64,000 nt of DNA from Parastagonospora avenae f. sp. tritici 18332-5 (GCA_022559985.1 JAFJTR010000074.1:1-64000); one strand, 5' to 3'; shown: positions 44,882-55,800, numbered from the stretch's first letter. Numbers and translations are program-made. Notes: generated by a model not told the origin, from the letters alone.

Positions 44882-45856
44882 ATGTCGCACCGCATCGATG
44901 GAAAAGATGTTATGGTGAGTAACTTGTTCCATAATAGTACGCCATCCACGAGAAAAAGCATCATCTAACAAACTGCAACTTATCAGATCTCGGAATGGAT
45001 TCTCCTAATCTTTGCATACCTGTTCGTGGCAGCACGAATTTACACGCGCATATTCCGCCTGCGCTCGAAGCTGGACTGGTCCGACTATCTACTCATCCTT
45101 TCTGCAATCGATGCGCTTGCTTTGATCATATGTGACACGCTCACGTTCCAGATGGGCGTGATGGACGAGTACGAAACGTCGGTTAAGCTGTCAAAGGTAC
45201 GTGTTGCAATTCCTGGTCCGTCCGATAATCACTGACGTTCAAATCAATAGATTTCGTTTGCGTCGAACTACTTCTACGATGTCGGCATGGGTTTCCCGAA
45301 ACTCAGCATGCTCGCCTTCTACTGGGCATACTTCAACCTCGAGGCCCGGCCCGCAATGCGCAAGATGCTCTGGGCCATGACTGCGTTCGTGGTCGCATGC
45401 TACCTCACGATCCTCTTCGATGACACATTCTTCTGCGGCGTACCAGTATCGGTGCAGTGGTCGCAAGAAGAGGGCGCATGCTCGGTGTTCTATGCGCCCG
45501 AGCCATTTATCTTGAACTTCACTCTGAACTTGGCCTGCTACCTTGTTGTGTACACGATTCCACTAGTTCTGCTGGCGCAAGGTGTGCTTAGATCGTCGAC
45601 CGGTGTCACGCTCACATTCGCACTCGGTGCTCTCACGATTATTTCGGGTATCGTCAGATTTGTGACGCTGAAGGTTGGAACCGGACAGGAGAACCTTGTT
45701 TGTATGTACTCCCGCAGATGGATTCCACGCCATGATATCTGAAAGTTTTGCTAACGATTTTGTGCAGATCCTCTCAGCATGGTCGAGATGACTCTTTCTA
45801 TCATTGTCGTTTCACTGCCAGGGCTGAAGCCGCTGGTTCGAAATGAAAAGTATTAG
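44882..45856 (+). CDS. Rhodopsin-domain (Pth11-like) membrane protein, copy B
   Basis: Exons 44882-44914, 44987-45196, 45251-45701 and 45768-45856 (introns 72, 54 and 66 bases) give 260 aa. Same family as copy A: the first exon is again exactly 11 codons, FYDVGMGFPKLSMLAFYWAYF matches the third-helix block, FDDTFFCGVPVSVQWSQEEGACSVF the Cys loop, and YPLSMVEMTLSIIVVSLPGLKPLV the last helix. It stops about ten residues after that helix, so it lacks the long polar tail of copy A. Two of copy A's intron positions are kept (after LKK/LSK and before the SMxEM helix); one is absent. Tandem duplication is likely. Confidence 0.85.
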
Positions 45857-46031
45857 GTAGCAAAACGAGGATTCTAGCTTGCTTAATACTCTAGTCAATC
45901 CTAACACTGAAGATGAATTGTTTGACCAAGTTTCAGCATCTTCTTACCTCCAAATTCCTGCATGGCTCAAGAGGTACCTTTCACTCCTGCCAGACTGACC
46001 GCGGAGCATGCCACGAAATGAACCCCCTTAG

Positions 46032-46211
46032 ATGAGTATGCAGCATCTTAGTCCGTCAGCACGATGGCGAACAGCTTGTGGTCGCTGCAAACGCAAATCG
46101 AGGACAATTAATTCCATGGTTGAGTCAGACTCAGATGCTGCGACTTCAATCACGGGCACGTACACAAATCTTGTCATGAAGGTCAGCCGGGTAAGCCTCG
46201 CATTGAGCTAA
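46032..46211 (+). pseudogene. Zn2Cys6-type zinc-finger stub
   Basis: An ATG-initiated 59-codon frame reading MSMQHLSPSARW then RTACGRCKRKSRTINS. The RxACxRCKRKS part is how a fungal Zn2Cys6 DNA-binding domain begins, including basic residues after the second Cys, but the remaining four cysteines and the rest of a regulator are missing. It is either the decayed start of a transcription factor or an isolated short protein. Too short for certainty. Confidence 0.35.
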
Positions 46212-46598
46212 AATATGTGGCTCTTTGCGACGTGACAGGCCTGCAAGGTTTCGAGTTATCTGTGGGTAGCGATACGTGTACATTGACCGGGCGCGGCCGG
46301 GAACATCTATGTCGCATTACAACACAGTCATGAACGGTCTTATGGAGAAGGAAGTTGTGTTCACCTCGAAGCTCAACGTCATCGTGCGTCCTAAGCATAC
46401 GTTAGTGTCACAAGGCAGATGGACCCACTTCGACTCAGCCCCAACCTTTGAACTTCGACAACCCTGTCTATATAGTTTCCGGGTCTCGCAGATTACTATG
46501 CTCACTTGCACTCCTAGTACAACATAGTCTAGCTTTACTAGACTTCTATCATAGCTTCTACCCACAGCACGACACCTGTGCCACTCGCTCAACTAGGT
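46212..46598. other. Intergenic, upstream of membrane protein gene
   Basis: 387 bases; no supported gene. Confidence 0.4.
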
Positions 46599-48254
46599 AT
46601 GAAGACCAGTGGCGACCAGTCTCGATCGAAAAGCGCTTCCAGAATTTTTTCCAATATATTTGCAGGTGCGGTCTTTGTAGTTGCATACATTGTCGCCAAC
46701 TCTGGCGGCCACCGTTCAGGTTCTCCAGACGACGCGCCGAAGGCCCAGCCTGGGCTTGCCCAAGTCAGCGGATTCTATGGACCAGGGACCTGGGCAGCCT
46801 GGATACTTGGAATGACTACATCGCTTGGTATTATCTTCCGGTGTCTGGATTCCCGCGCCACGGCGTCACTCATACTACCAATTGTATACACCAACTGGGC
46901 GGCTATCGACCAGCGCAAACAGTTCAAAGCACCCAACGTTTCGCTTGAGCGACAATCTTCCGCTACAGGCATTACACTAGGTGGAATATGGTTCATGCAA
47001 ATAGTTTTACTTAGGCTGCGTACATGTGTCAACGTAGCTGCTGCAGCCCATATCAATTCGATGGGCGCTATGGTCCTATCAGGCTCTGTCCTTCCGTTCA
47101 TTGCCACGACAATGACAGCATTACATATATATATCACCAAATGGGATCATTCGGCGCCAGAGATTGACGAACAAGGTGGCACTGAATCAACTCGTAAACA
47201 TTCTGAAGACTCGACATTATCACGCATGAGCGCATGGCTCTATATAGTGCCTTTCTGGCTCTTCGCTTACTTGCAGTTGAGAATTGCGTGGCAACTCATG
47301 CGCCATAGACAATTCAATTCAGCGTATATACCAAGTGCGCCGGCTATCAATCTACCAGTCACTATCGCGGCGACGGATATGGCACCCCGACCTCCAGCGT
47401 ACCTGCCCAGTCTCCCCACCATCAACATACCAATTGTTATTACGGCCCTGGAAGACAAAGCTTTCATCATGGACATGGATAATAAAATTGTCACCGAGGA
47501 CGTGATACATGGCTATTTTTTCCGCCGTCGACAGGTTGATGAGACAATTCCATCGCCTTTAACATACCTACCTCGACTGCCGGTCACCAAGACATGGATG
47601 GCCGTCGTAACCGCAGATAACGGCTACATCATCCAAAACCGAATTATGGGTATAGCCACATCCAAGACTGATTCACAATTACACCAGCCTGCTCTTGGTT
47701 TTCTGATAGCGATGATCTTTCAAAGCCTCAACCACTGGAAAGGAATCCAAACGAAGTTTGCGAAACAACACGGCATTGAAGAATTCCAAGTATGTCTCTT
47801 GAAACCGTGCTCTCCGCAGAGCATAACCGAGTCAGACCAAGGCTTCTCGCTGTGCTGCGCCCTTCTACAGATTGCGTACGAGTTCGGACCGCAGGCTGTT
47901 TCCACAATGAGACCGGCGGCAACAGCCGCTGTCGAATTTGCCAAAACAGTTCCCATGGTGATTGCGGGGGTGGACGCTGTTGTCGCATCTACGAGAGCAG
48001 TAATTGCGGTTGTGACTACGGCAGTAGATATTGTTGTCGGAATTAAGAGAGCAGTAAGTAAGGTGATGACTACGGTGGTGAACGCTGTTGTCGAATTTAC
48101 GAGACCAGTAACTGCAGTGTTGAAGGTCGCCGTCGGGCCAACAAGAGAAGCCCTCAAGGTGGCTGGCAAATGGGCCATACAAGCATTTGGCCTATTGAAG
48201 ATCTGGATCTGTTGCCTCTTCGGTGACGATCCGAGGGAACAGCTCCCGATATGA
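46599..48254 (+). CDS. Multi-pass membrane protein, GPGTWAAW family, with C-terminal 18-residue repeats
   Basis: Single exon, 551 aa from ATG 46599. N-terminal helix (SNIFAGAVFVVAYIVANSGG), then the family block GFYGPGTWAAWILGM and, after a spacer, PIVYTNWAAIDQRKQF, both shared with the broken gene at 9343. More helices follow (LYIVPFWLFAYLQLRIAWQLM). A soluble region with repeated PxLPxxNxPxxI-like pieces (AYIPSAPAINLPVTIAA, AYLPSLPTINIPIVITA) precedes the C-terminus. At 47973-48134 three in-register 54-base units encode 18-residue segments starting DAVVASTRAV, DIVVGIKRAV and NAVVEFTRPV, with a partial fourth before them; they are hydrophobic/basic and likely amphipathic helices. Function unknown. 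Confidence 0.8.
   Translation: MKTSGDQSRSKSASRIFSNIFAGAVFVVAYIVANSGGHRSGSPDDAPKAQPGLAQVSGFYGPGTWAAWILGMTTSLGIIFRCLDSRATASLILPIVYTNWAAIDQRKQFKAPNVSLERQSSATGITLGGIWFMQIVLLRLRTCVNVAAAAHINSMGAMVLSGSVLPFIATTMTALHIYITKWDHSAPEIDEQGGTESTRKHSEDSTLSRMSAWLYIVPFWLFAYLQLRIAWQLMRHRQFNSAYIPSAPAINLPVTIAATDMAPRPPAYLPSLPTINIPIVITALEDKAFIMDMDNKIVTEDVIHGYFFRRRQVDETIPSPLTYLPRLPVTKTWMAVVTADNGYIIQNRIMGIATSKTDSQLHQPALGFLIAMIFQSLNHWKGIQTKFAKQHGIEEFQVCLLKPCSPQSITESDQGFSLCCALLQIAYEFGPQAVSTMRPAATAAVEFAKTVPMVIAGVDAVVASTRAVIAVVTTAVDIVVGIKRAVSKVMTTVVNAVVEFTRPVTAVLKVAVGPTREALKVAGKWAIQAFGLLKIWICCLFGDDPREQLPI
47973..48134 (+). repeat. Three tandem 54-base coding repeats
   Basis: Units 47973-48026, 48027-48080 and 48081-48134, each containing GTTGTCG near the start and (A)GAG(A)GCAGTA or GAGACCAGTA in the middle. 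They encode 18-residue repeats and have clearly diverged. Confidence 0.85.
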
Positions 48255-48892
48255 TGATGAGATTTATCTTCATAGGCGACGAAAGTTTGTGTACAAGAAA
48301 TAGCAAAAACAAACCTCAGATGTGAACACCGTGCGATACGAAGGAGCTCGTGTTGTTTAAGCACTCACTCCATCAAACATCCACTACGCATATCGACGTA
48401 AATCTACTGTAATACGATGATTACGTTCTGACGGGTCACATCTCGAAACTAATCGCATACGCTAGCTTTGAATTCGTTTTCGTTGAACATTACCAGCGCT
48501 GCGTGTAACATGTGGCCTCCGAGATGCTACCCAGTCGGCAGAAATTGAGCGCTGTAGGAGAAATAATGCCATGCTGCGCGACCTCGTCCGGCAAGTACAG
48601 CTTGTTGTTGCATGCCCTAAAATGCAATCGTCTCCAAATCCTGGCTCAATGACAGCCAGGACGATAACGAATCTGCTAAATGGTTCCAAGCCGATTCGTC
48701 TGTGGTGGATGGGTTCTGTCACACATACATATTGCGGTGGTTAGCACGACTTTATAGCAATGCATACGTACGCTCTGATGATTTGTAAATGCAATATAAT
48801 TCCAGTCCACATGGCAAATCCGGCCAAATAATGCTTGCACAATGCAGAGGCTGTATATATACAACAACACCCAATTCCCCCATCTACACCTC
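48255..48892. terminator. Convergent 3' region, no gene seen
   Basis: 638 bases between the membrane protein stop and the RIB1 stop. Open frames here are extensions of RIB1 without splicing or non-ATG starts. Confidence 0.4.
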
Positions 48893-50133
48893 TCACTTCT
48901 GATCCAACATATGTTTAAACTTTTCGATCTGTCTACAATTAGCATTCCCGTCCCCTTCATCAGCAGAACGTGCAAACTCACCTTTGTGCTCAGATACTTC
49001 TCCACCTCCTCACTCTTGATCCCCCTCTCGCCACCCGTCTTCCACGCAATCGGCACCATCGCCACCCTCTCCCTGACCACCACCTCCCGCCCGGGCCCCT
49101 CCACCGCATGCACTTTATCCGGGTTATTCGTCAGTAGACGTATCCCTCTCTCCCCGCCGAGGCCCAAATCCATCAACATGGCCGTCGCGAGCCCGTAACT
49201 CCGCGCATCCGCGGGGTGGCGAAGTAAAATGTTCGCTTCATATGTGTCGTTCCCGAGATCTTGCAGATTGTATGCTTTGAGTTTTTCGCCCAGCCCGATG
49301 CCCCGCCCTTCTTGGCGCAGGTAGATGATTGCGCCGCCGGAGGGCGAGAGCGCGGGGTCGGCCATTAGCCGTGCGGCTTCGTCGAGTTGCTCGCCGCAGT
49401 CGCAGCGCGCAGACCATACCGTCTCGCCGGTATAGCATTCCGAGTGGATGCGGACGAGGGGGAGGTCAGAGGAGGTGATGGGCTGGGCGTCACCGTTCTC
49501 GGAGGAGGTGGTGGAGGAGGGCGAGGGCATGCCGTTTGTGTGTTCGGGGATGGTGTCGGGTATGCGTTTCGAGGGCACGCCTTCGGAGCGCTTTATCTGC
49601 TCGACGCGCGAGGAGGTGCGGCCGGGGTACAGGCGGCCTACATATGCGCCGCGGGTCATGCGGTCGAGTTCGGTTTCGCCGGGGCGTTCGGCGTCGAGGG
49701 AACGCGAGCGAATCTTGCCGCCAAAGACGATGGCGAGGTGTTCTTTCGTATCCACGCTATTTCTGTACACATGCAGCCACATCTCATGGCCGGTGGTGGT
49801 TGGTATCCGCGCGCGCACTTCGCACGCGACATCGGGCAGCTTCTCTAATAGCTCCGGCCGTCCGGTTTGTGAGCCTGTCGAGGTGTCGACGGGTATCGAG
49901 CGTGGTGGGCGCGGATGGGAAGGCGTCGAGGTTCCTGGCGTCGCTGGTGGGGTGAAGGCGGGGCTTATGATGGACGGCGGAGGCTCTTGTGAGGCATTCG
50001 ACGCATGATTCCGTATCGCATTCTTCCCTACATCTTCGTCTGAGTTGTGGTCTTCGAACGGATCGCGGCGGTTGGGGTCCGGTGAATACAGCGGTGGCAG
50101 TCCAGGTGACGCATGTGAAGGTAGCGAGGGCAT
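48893..50133 (-). CDS. RIB1: GTP cyclohydrolase II (riboflavin synthesis)
   Basis: First step of riboflavin synthesis: GTP to 2,5-diamino-6-ribosylamino-pyrimidinone phosphate, formate and pyrophosphate. Exons 48982-50133 and 48893-48928 (53-base intron) give 395 aa. The first about 90 residues are Pro/Ser-rich and probably disordered. The catalytic domain has the zinc ligands in SECYTGETVWSARCDCGEQ (Cys, then CxC), the active-site block IIYLRQEGRGIGLGEKLKAYNLQD, and TNNPDKVHAVEG. The last exon encodes IEKFKHMLDQK; its acceptor was chosen four bases past an earlier AG to stay in frame. Cytosolic. Confidence 0.95.
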
Positions 50134-50632
50134 GGCTATAAATGGAATATGGTCGCTGAAGCAATTGGTCGCGGTGCAGGTTGTCTAGTATATACAGATG
50201 GTGTGTAGAGGCCGGCGCATGTCGTTGGGGAAATTGCAGTCATCTATCGGTTTTGGGCCGAGGGACGTCAGAGGGGTCTTCGAATTGCGAGATCCGAAGC
50301 CGCTGCGGATCCCGCCACTGCCGACAAGGAATGGAAATGGCGGCTGACATATCCCGCCATAATGTGGTAATCTTCGTCAGCAATCCTGACTGTACTCCGC
50401 GCGAAGAGAATGCAGCTTGGACCGTATGTGTTCACAGAGTCTGCGAATGTGGTGCGGTGCTGCAGTGCGCCAAGCTTGGTGTCACCAGCGGATGCTGTGA
50501 TGCGACAGTAATCAACGTGCAACACTGCAGTCATGATGCCATAAATTGCCTTTTGCGGAACTTCAAAATCGAGTACATAATCTGAACAGAATCTGGTAAT
50601 TGTCCCACGCAGAAGAACGCCTTTTACCAGCC
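50134..50632. other. Intergenic, RIB1 promoter
   Basis: 499 bases between RIB1 start and sugar transporter stop, both minus strand. No gene seen. Confidence 0.5.
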
Positions 50633-52197
50633 TCAATCCACGCGACGCTCTCGGCCCCAAACCTCGTCTGCGTTCTTCTTGCCCTTGGTCTCCGGCACAT
50701 ACCACGAAATGAAAGCAAAGAAGAACGCAGACAGCGCTGCAAAGATGAAGTAGACCTTGCCGTGCAGCTTCGCGCTTGCCAAAGGGAAAAATTGCGCAAC
50801 GATGAATGTTGCGATCCAGTTGGCTGCAAGTGCAATACTCTGCGTCGCATCAGCCGCGTCAGATCCTACCAGCTCGCTCGCCAATATGAAGGGAACCGGC
50901 CCAAGTCCAAGACCAAAACTTGCAACGAACAGCAGAACGGCAACAGCGGACAGCACCGGGATCGACTTGATGATTCCAATGGCGAGCAGCAGGGAGCTGA
51001 TGCCCATGCCCGCCAGCGAGTTGAGCAAGCAAGTCTTGCGACCTAGCTTGTCGACGAGAGGCGCGCCTCCAGCGGTGACGATGATATTGACTGCTGAGAC
51101 GGCCAGGTTGAGGAGCGCAGAGTTGGATTCGAGCAGGGTCGCCAGGAGAGACACGCCGTACATGACGATGCTGTTGATGCCGCTGAACTGCTGCGCCAGC
51201 ATAACCATGATGACGGCCATGGCTGCGCTCTTGTACTCTGGATGGCGCAGGACTTGCATGATGCTGAGCTTCTCTTCGTTGCCCGACTGTTTGATATTTT
51301 GCGGGCCGCCCTCATTGCTCAAAAGCGTCTGCTCCTCCTCTGCGATGTCGTTAGTAAGAGCCATAGTCAGTAGCTGTATGGAGAATCTCACCATTAACAT
51401 TCTCAACCCCGGCTGCACCCCAGTCGCTCATCTCGCTGTCGATGTCGGCTCTTTCGCCCCTCAGCTTGCGCAGTGTCTTCTTCGCAAGCGCGATATTGCC
51501 CCGTTCCGCAACGTACTTTGGGCTCTCCACAGACACCAGCAGCCCCAAAGCCTGTCCAAGACCGATCACCCCACCCGCAGCCAAGATGACCCTCCAGTAC
51601 GAGTCGTGGCTCAGGAAGAACCCCAGCAGTTGCGCGACCAGAATGCCAACGTTGCACATGATCTGGGTGAATGCGCCAAAGAAGCCCTTCTGCGCTGGTG
51701 GGGAGATTTCCGAGATGTAGAGAGGCACAATGACCACGGCTGCTCCGGCGCCAACTCCCGACAGCAGTCTTCCCACTGCCATGACTCCGATGTTGGGGCT
51801 CAGCGCCTCGAAGACGGGGCCGATGCTGAAGAAGATGGTCGTGATTTGCATCGTCCTAAGCCTGCCATATTTGCTGGCTACCGGCCCTGCCAGCAGCGCG
51901 CCCAGCAGACCACCCAATGTAAACATGGACCCCACGACTCCCCATTCGGTCGGCGTCATTTCGATGCATTGCGGGAGATTCGAACTGGACGCAGTGGATT
52001 TGATCGACTTCCTCTTGCAGCGGATGACGTCTTCGGGTGCGTTGAGTTCGCCCTGGTGCTGTTAGTGATTGCGCATTGCTACAGGGAGCTTATGGGCGCA
52101 CCAAGTGGAAGCCGAACAGCAGCGGGCCAAGCGTCGCGACGAAGAGGATATAGACAAAGTACCTCGTGAGGCCCTCGAAGAATGATCGCGAGCTCAT
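50633..52197 (-). CDS. MFS sugar transporter
   Basis: Exons 52102-52197, 51392-52052 and 50633-51339 (introns 49 and 52 bases) give 487 aa. Sugar porter marks are complete: a first helix ending LFGFHLGELNAPEDVI, LASKYGR-like VASKYGRLRTM, the cytosolic PESPKYVAERG, QQFSGINSIVMYG in helix 7, GPVPFILASELVG, and the terminal PETKGKKNADEVW. A charged loop with SNEGGPQNIKQSGNEE links the halves. It resembles the yeast vacuolar/GLUT-like branch rather than high-affinity hexose HXT proteins. Location could be plasma or vacuolar membrane. The acceptor of intron 1 was placed six bases after an earlier AG because it gives the family's GELNAP. Confidence 0.92.
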
Positions 52198-52707
52198 GGT
52201 GACGGGTGATGATGTAGGAGAGGGGTGGAAGCGAGGTTGTTGTAGTGGTGAGGATAGCTTGTGCTGAATGTGTCTATGCCACCATGGAAACGAGGCACGC
52301 AGTCGTGAGATCGCTGGCTGAGCGCAATGCAAGCTTATTGGAAATGGATACTCGGCGGCGCAGGATAGTCGCAGTATTCACTTCTTCATGAGGGACACGC
52401 CATGTGCATGTGGTGTACGGAGCGCGGGGCGGCGTGATGGCGGAGGGAACTTTGAAGCTTGAAGCTCGAAGCTTGAAGCTTGGAACCGCAACACAATAGC
52501 TGGCCTCGGAACCGAAAACCACGCCTCGCACAAATAATCCTGATATGAGCTTCCCGCCTCGTAGCCTGATGCATCCTATAGCAACTTCTCTATTCTACTC
52601 TTCAACTTTCATATTCCCCAACACGCTTCCAGTACTCCGTGCATCGGAGAATGCTCGTCGGCCACACTCCAGGTGGAACGGCCGAATGTGGAGACGGCAA
52701 CTAGGCC
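52198..52707. promoter_or_regulatory. Divergent promoter, sugar transporter / CDK8
   Basis: 510 bases upstream of both genes. Includes four copies of a 7-base unit GAAGCTT/C (52454-52481). No other motif recognised. Confidence 0.4.
52454..52481 (+). repeat. (GAAGCTY)4 short tandem repeat
   Basis: Four 7-base units, one with C at the last position, in the divergent promoter. Confidence 0.85.
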
Positions 52708-53138
52708 ATGGAGCGAAAGCGTGGACGCGAGATGAATCCTCCATCTGCAGACCCACCATCAGCACCAGCAGTCGCCCGAGCCAATCTGCCTGGCAGCGTT
52801 GCGGCAGCTTTCAACGGTCGGTACTTTCCATGCTTTGTCCCTGCCCGATATTCCGTCGTCTGCGTGTGCTGTCATGTCTCGCCCCTTTGCTACGCGTCTG
52901 CAGCAGCCTCGTTGCCACGTTCTCCCTTTGGATTGCGCTCGCATCCGACATGCATGACTGCCTGTTCTTGTAATTGTCGTACCAAGCACGTTCTTGGTAC
53001 AAATTGCCCATCTTCATCATCCTCGGCGCTTTGCTCTCCGCCTGTCTCCATCGCGTGCCATTCTCATCATCGCAACATCATTTGTGTTGCATCATACTGA
53101 CCTGCATCTCATCAGACCCGGCGGACTCGAAGCAGGCC

Positions 53139-54399
53139 ATGTTCACAGGGTACAACAACAAGAAACGGGTCAACGAGCGCTACAAGATTGTGGGCTTCAT
53201 TAGTAGTGGTACCTATGGCCGCGTCTACAAAGCCGAAGGCAAAAATGGCCGCACCGGCGAGTTTGCCATCAAAAAGTAAGTGTCGGATGCAGGCGCTCGA
53301 CAGTCATGCTGACAGATGCAGGTTCAAGCCGGACAAGGAGGGTGAGCTACAGTACTCGGGCATCTCGCAGTCCGCTATTCGAGAAATGGCGCTCTGCACC
53401 GAGCTTGCACATCCCAATGTCGTACACACCGTGGAGATAATCTTGGAAGAAAAGTGCATCTTCATCGTCTTCGAGTATGCCGAACACGACCTGCTCCAGA
53501 TCATCCATCATCACAACCAGCCACAACGACAGGCCATCCCAGCACGGACCATCAAATCAATCCTGTACCAGCTTTTGCAAGGCCTCGTCTACCTCCACCG
53601 GAACTGGGTCATGCACCGCGATCTCAAGCCTGCCAACATCATGGTCACCAGCGCTGGCAAGGTAAAGATTGGTGATCTCGGCTTGGCGCGTCTCTTCTAC
53701 AAGCCGCTGCAGTCTCTGTTTTCTGGCGACAAGGTCGTTGTGACTATATGGTATCGCGCACCTGAATTGCTACTAGGCAGTCGTCATTACACACCAGCAG
53801 TCGACTTGTGGGCCGTGGGATGCATCTTCGCAGAGTTGCTGTCGCTTCGGCCGATCTTCAAGGGAGAAGAAGCGAAGATGGACAGCAAGAAGACGGTACC
53901 CTTCCAGCGCAATCAGATGCAAAAGATTGTCGAGATCATGGGCATGCCCAGCAAGGACCGATGGCCGCTGCTGACCGCGATGCCCGAGTATCCCCAGCTC
54001 TCGTCCCTTATAGCCGGAAACGCCGCACGGTATGCTCGACCACAGGGCGGCGACGGTCTGGATCGATGGTACAACCAAACACTAATCAACAATCAATACC
54101 CCGCCGGCCCTGGCCCGGAAACCCCGGGTGCAGAGGGTCTCGCGTTGCTCAAACAGTTACTCGAGTACGACCCACAGAAGCGGCTGACCGCGGAAAAGGC
54201 GCTTGAGCACAGGTACTTTACTGAACACGGTAAGCCGTCAGACAACTGCTTTGAGGACTCGAAGATCAAGTACCCTGTGCGAAGGGTCAGCCAGGAGGAC
54301 AACGATATTCGTACTTCAAGTCTACCGGGAACCAAGAGGAGCGGATTACCAGACGATTCCTTGATGGGGCGGCCTGCAAAGCGACTGAAGGAGGGCTGA
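53139..54399 (+). CDS. SSN3: Cyclin-dependent kinase 8 (Mediator kinase Ssn3/Srb10)
   Basis: Mediator-associated kinase acting with cyclin C on RNA polymerase II and regulators. Exons 53139-53275 and 53322-54399 (46-base intron) give 404 aa. The Gly-rich loop SSGTYGRVYKA is followed by AIKKFKPDKEG and YSGISQSAIREMA (the SMSACRE position of CDK8). The catalytic loop is HRDLKPANIM (residues 144-153), then GDLGLAR and VVTIWYRAPELLLG. The C-terminus SLPGTKRSGLPDDSLMGR is the conserved fungal Ssn3 ending. A 5' exon 52708-52816 (start MERKRGREM) joined to 53116 would add 44 residues in frame, but needs a weak GTCGGT donor and a 299-base intron. After the TGA the frame stays open for 163 codons; see the next entry. 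Confidence 0.95.
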
Positions 54400-54891
54400 G
54401 TAGGCCTTGCGCCACCCAACTTTGGCCCGCTGCAACATCGAGGCTGGAATCCTACGCCAATCAACCAATTTCTATCGCGAGAAGACCTGTTGCGGTCTGT
54501 GGAGGAAGGACAACGCCAGCGAGAGCAATCGGTTCGTTGGCAAGGGGGAGCAAATCTGCTTGCACAAATGAGTCATGGGCCTCTACAAGGAAACCCTAAC
54601 GGATTCTTATTCATGGTCATGCCGCCGCCTTCGCGAACAAGTCAGCTGCCTCTGATACCGGGACTTTTGCGCGACCGTGAGGAAATCGAACGTCGAATGC
54701 AGGAACGAGATCATCATTTAGAGGAATCACGTCGTCGCCATCGTGAGGAAACACAGCGCCGGCGAGAGAATGCAAATCGTCGACGAGAAGAAGAAGCTCG
54801 TCGGCGAGAAGGAATGGAGCACTCGCTAGAGGGAGCAAATCGTGATCGAGAAGATTGTCCAGAGGATTCCGAACGTTGGCGGTCATTCTAA
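54400..54891 (+). other. In-frame coding-like extension after the CDK8 stop
   Basis: 163 codons plus TAA directly follow the CDK8 TGA in the same frame without interruption. The peptide looks like real protein: PPNFGPLQHRGWNPTP, NQFLSREDLLRSVEEGQ, LIPGLLRDREEIERRMQERD, and a long Arg/Glu-rich likely coiled coil (ESRRRHREETQRRREN, RRREEEARRREG). It lacks an ATG near its start; the first ATG is at 54568. Two ways to join it to CDK8 are visible: readthrough of TGA-G, or splicing from GTAAGC (54230) to AG (54400), a 171-base intron in matching phase that removes the normal C-terminus and the TGA. It could also be the remnant of a neighbouring gene. Confidence 0.5.
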
Positions 54892-54975
54892 ATTGATTCG
54901 GGCGTCCCATTTCAGGAGCTTGCTAAATTACGGGAAGATTGTTGGTTACTTGGGTCGAATTCCGGGGCCACGCGC

Positions 54976-55066
54976 GCACGTTGGATGCCTGGTTGTTACG
55001 CCTTGGGCTTACCTGAGCGGTGTCCGCGACTTCGTCCAGGCACGTTGGATGCCTGGTTGTTCCGCC
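54976..55066 (+). repeat. 27-base direct repeat pair
   Basis: Copies at 54976-55002 and 55040-55066 start GCACGTTGGATGCCTGG, differ at one position, and are offset by 64 bases. Confidence 0.9.
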
Positions 55067-55784
55067 TGTGCTATCACTAGTGATTGGCTAGTGGCATAAC
55101 ACTCACTCGGGCACATTACGGGCTTTTATTCCAGTACGAACGCCTGCGACAAGGGCGGACCGTCGATTGCAAATATCACAGATTCCTTCGAAAAATACCC
55201 TGGTCAATATGTCTTGGCTCAGTGCCACGCAGGTCTCTCAAACGGTCGCACATTTCCTGGGTGGACGCCTCACAGGACGGGCGCACGTGGATGATAGTCC
55301 GCCTATGGACCTTGACAGATGTAATGTGTAGTGTAGAGTATGGCAAGTAGACTGTTCTTCCCTGGTTCGTGTTCGTGACCTCCTTCCACTTCACACTCGG
55401 CAGTCCAAGTTTTTTCGAGAAATGGGTGTACCATTTTGCTTACAGTCCGCCTAGACGCAATGATGTATGCTTAGTTCTGCTCTCATACGGCTTACAACCA
55501 CCGAGCCTATCACGAATCCTGGAAATCCTGCCAACCCGCGGGAGAGATTGTTGGTAAGGGTCTGTCGTACTTTCATCTCACTAAAACAAACGGAAGTGGC
55601 AACGCAAAGCACCAGCCTATCACGCAGCAGCGCAACGTTGTACCCGCACTGATCGAGGGTGCACGGTGAAGCAGTTCGCGCTCAACCCCCAGGACGAGAC
55701 ACGCCTCGGAGCCTGATGCAATCAAAGAGGGCGCCCGTGATGTGTTTTGTGACGTAAATACAGTGAAGTTCCGGTCCTCGAGTA

Positions 55785-55800
55785 CGTTCGTTCGTTCGTT
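55785..55800 (+). repeat. (CGTT)4 microsatellite
   Basis: Four perfect tetranucleotide units. Confidence 0.9.

Noticed and set aside
49387..50008. Two overlapping plus-strand frames of 150-190 codons
   Set aside because: Antisense shadow of RIB1, Gly/Arg-rich and domain-free.
50757..52169. 470-codon plus-strand open frame
   Set aside because: Exactly antisense to the sugar transporter exons; the peptide is low-complexity Ser/Ala/Thr and Arg/His-rich without domains. A shadow of codon bias.
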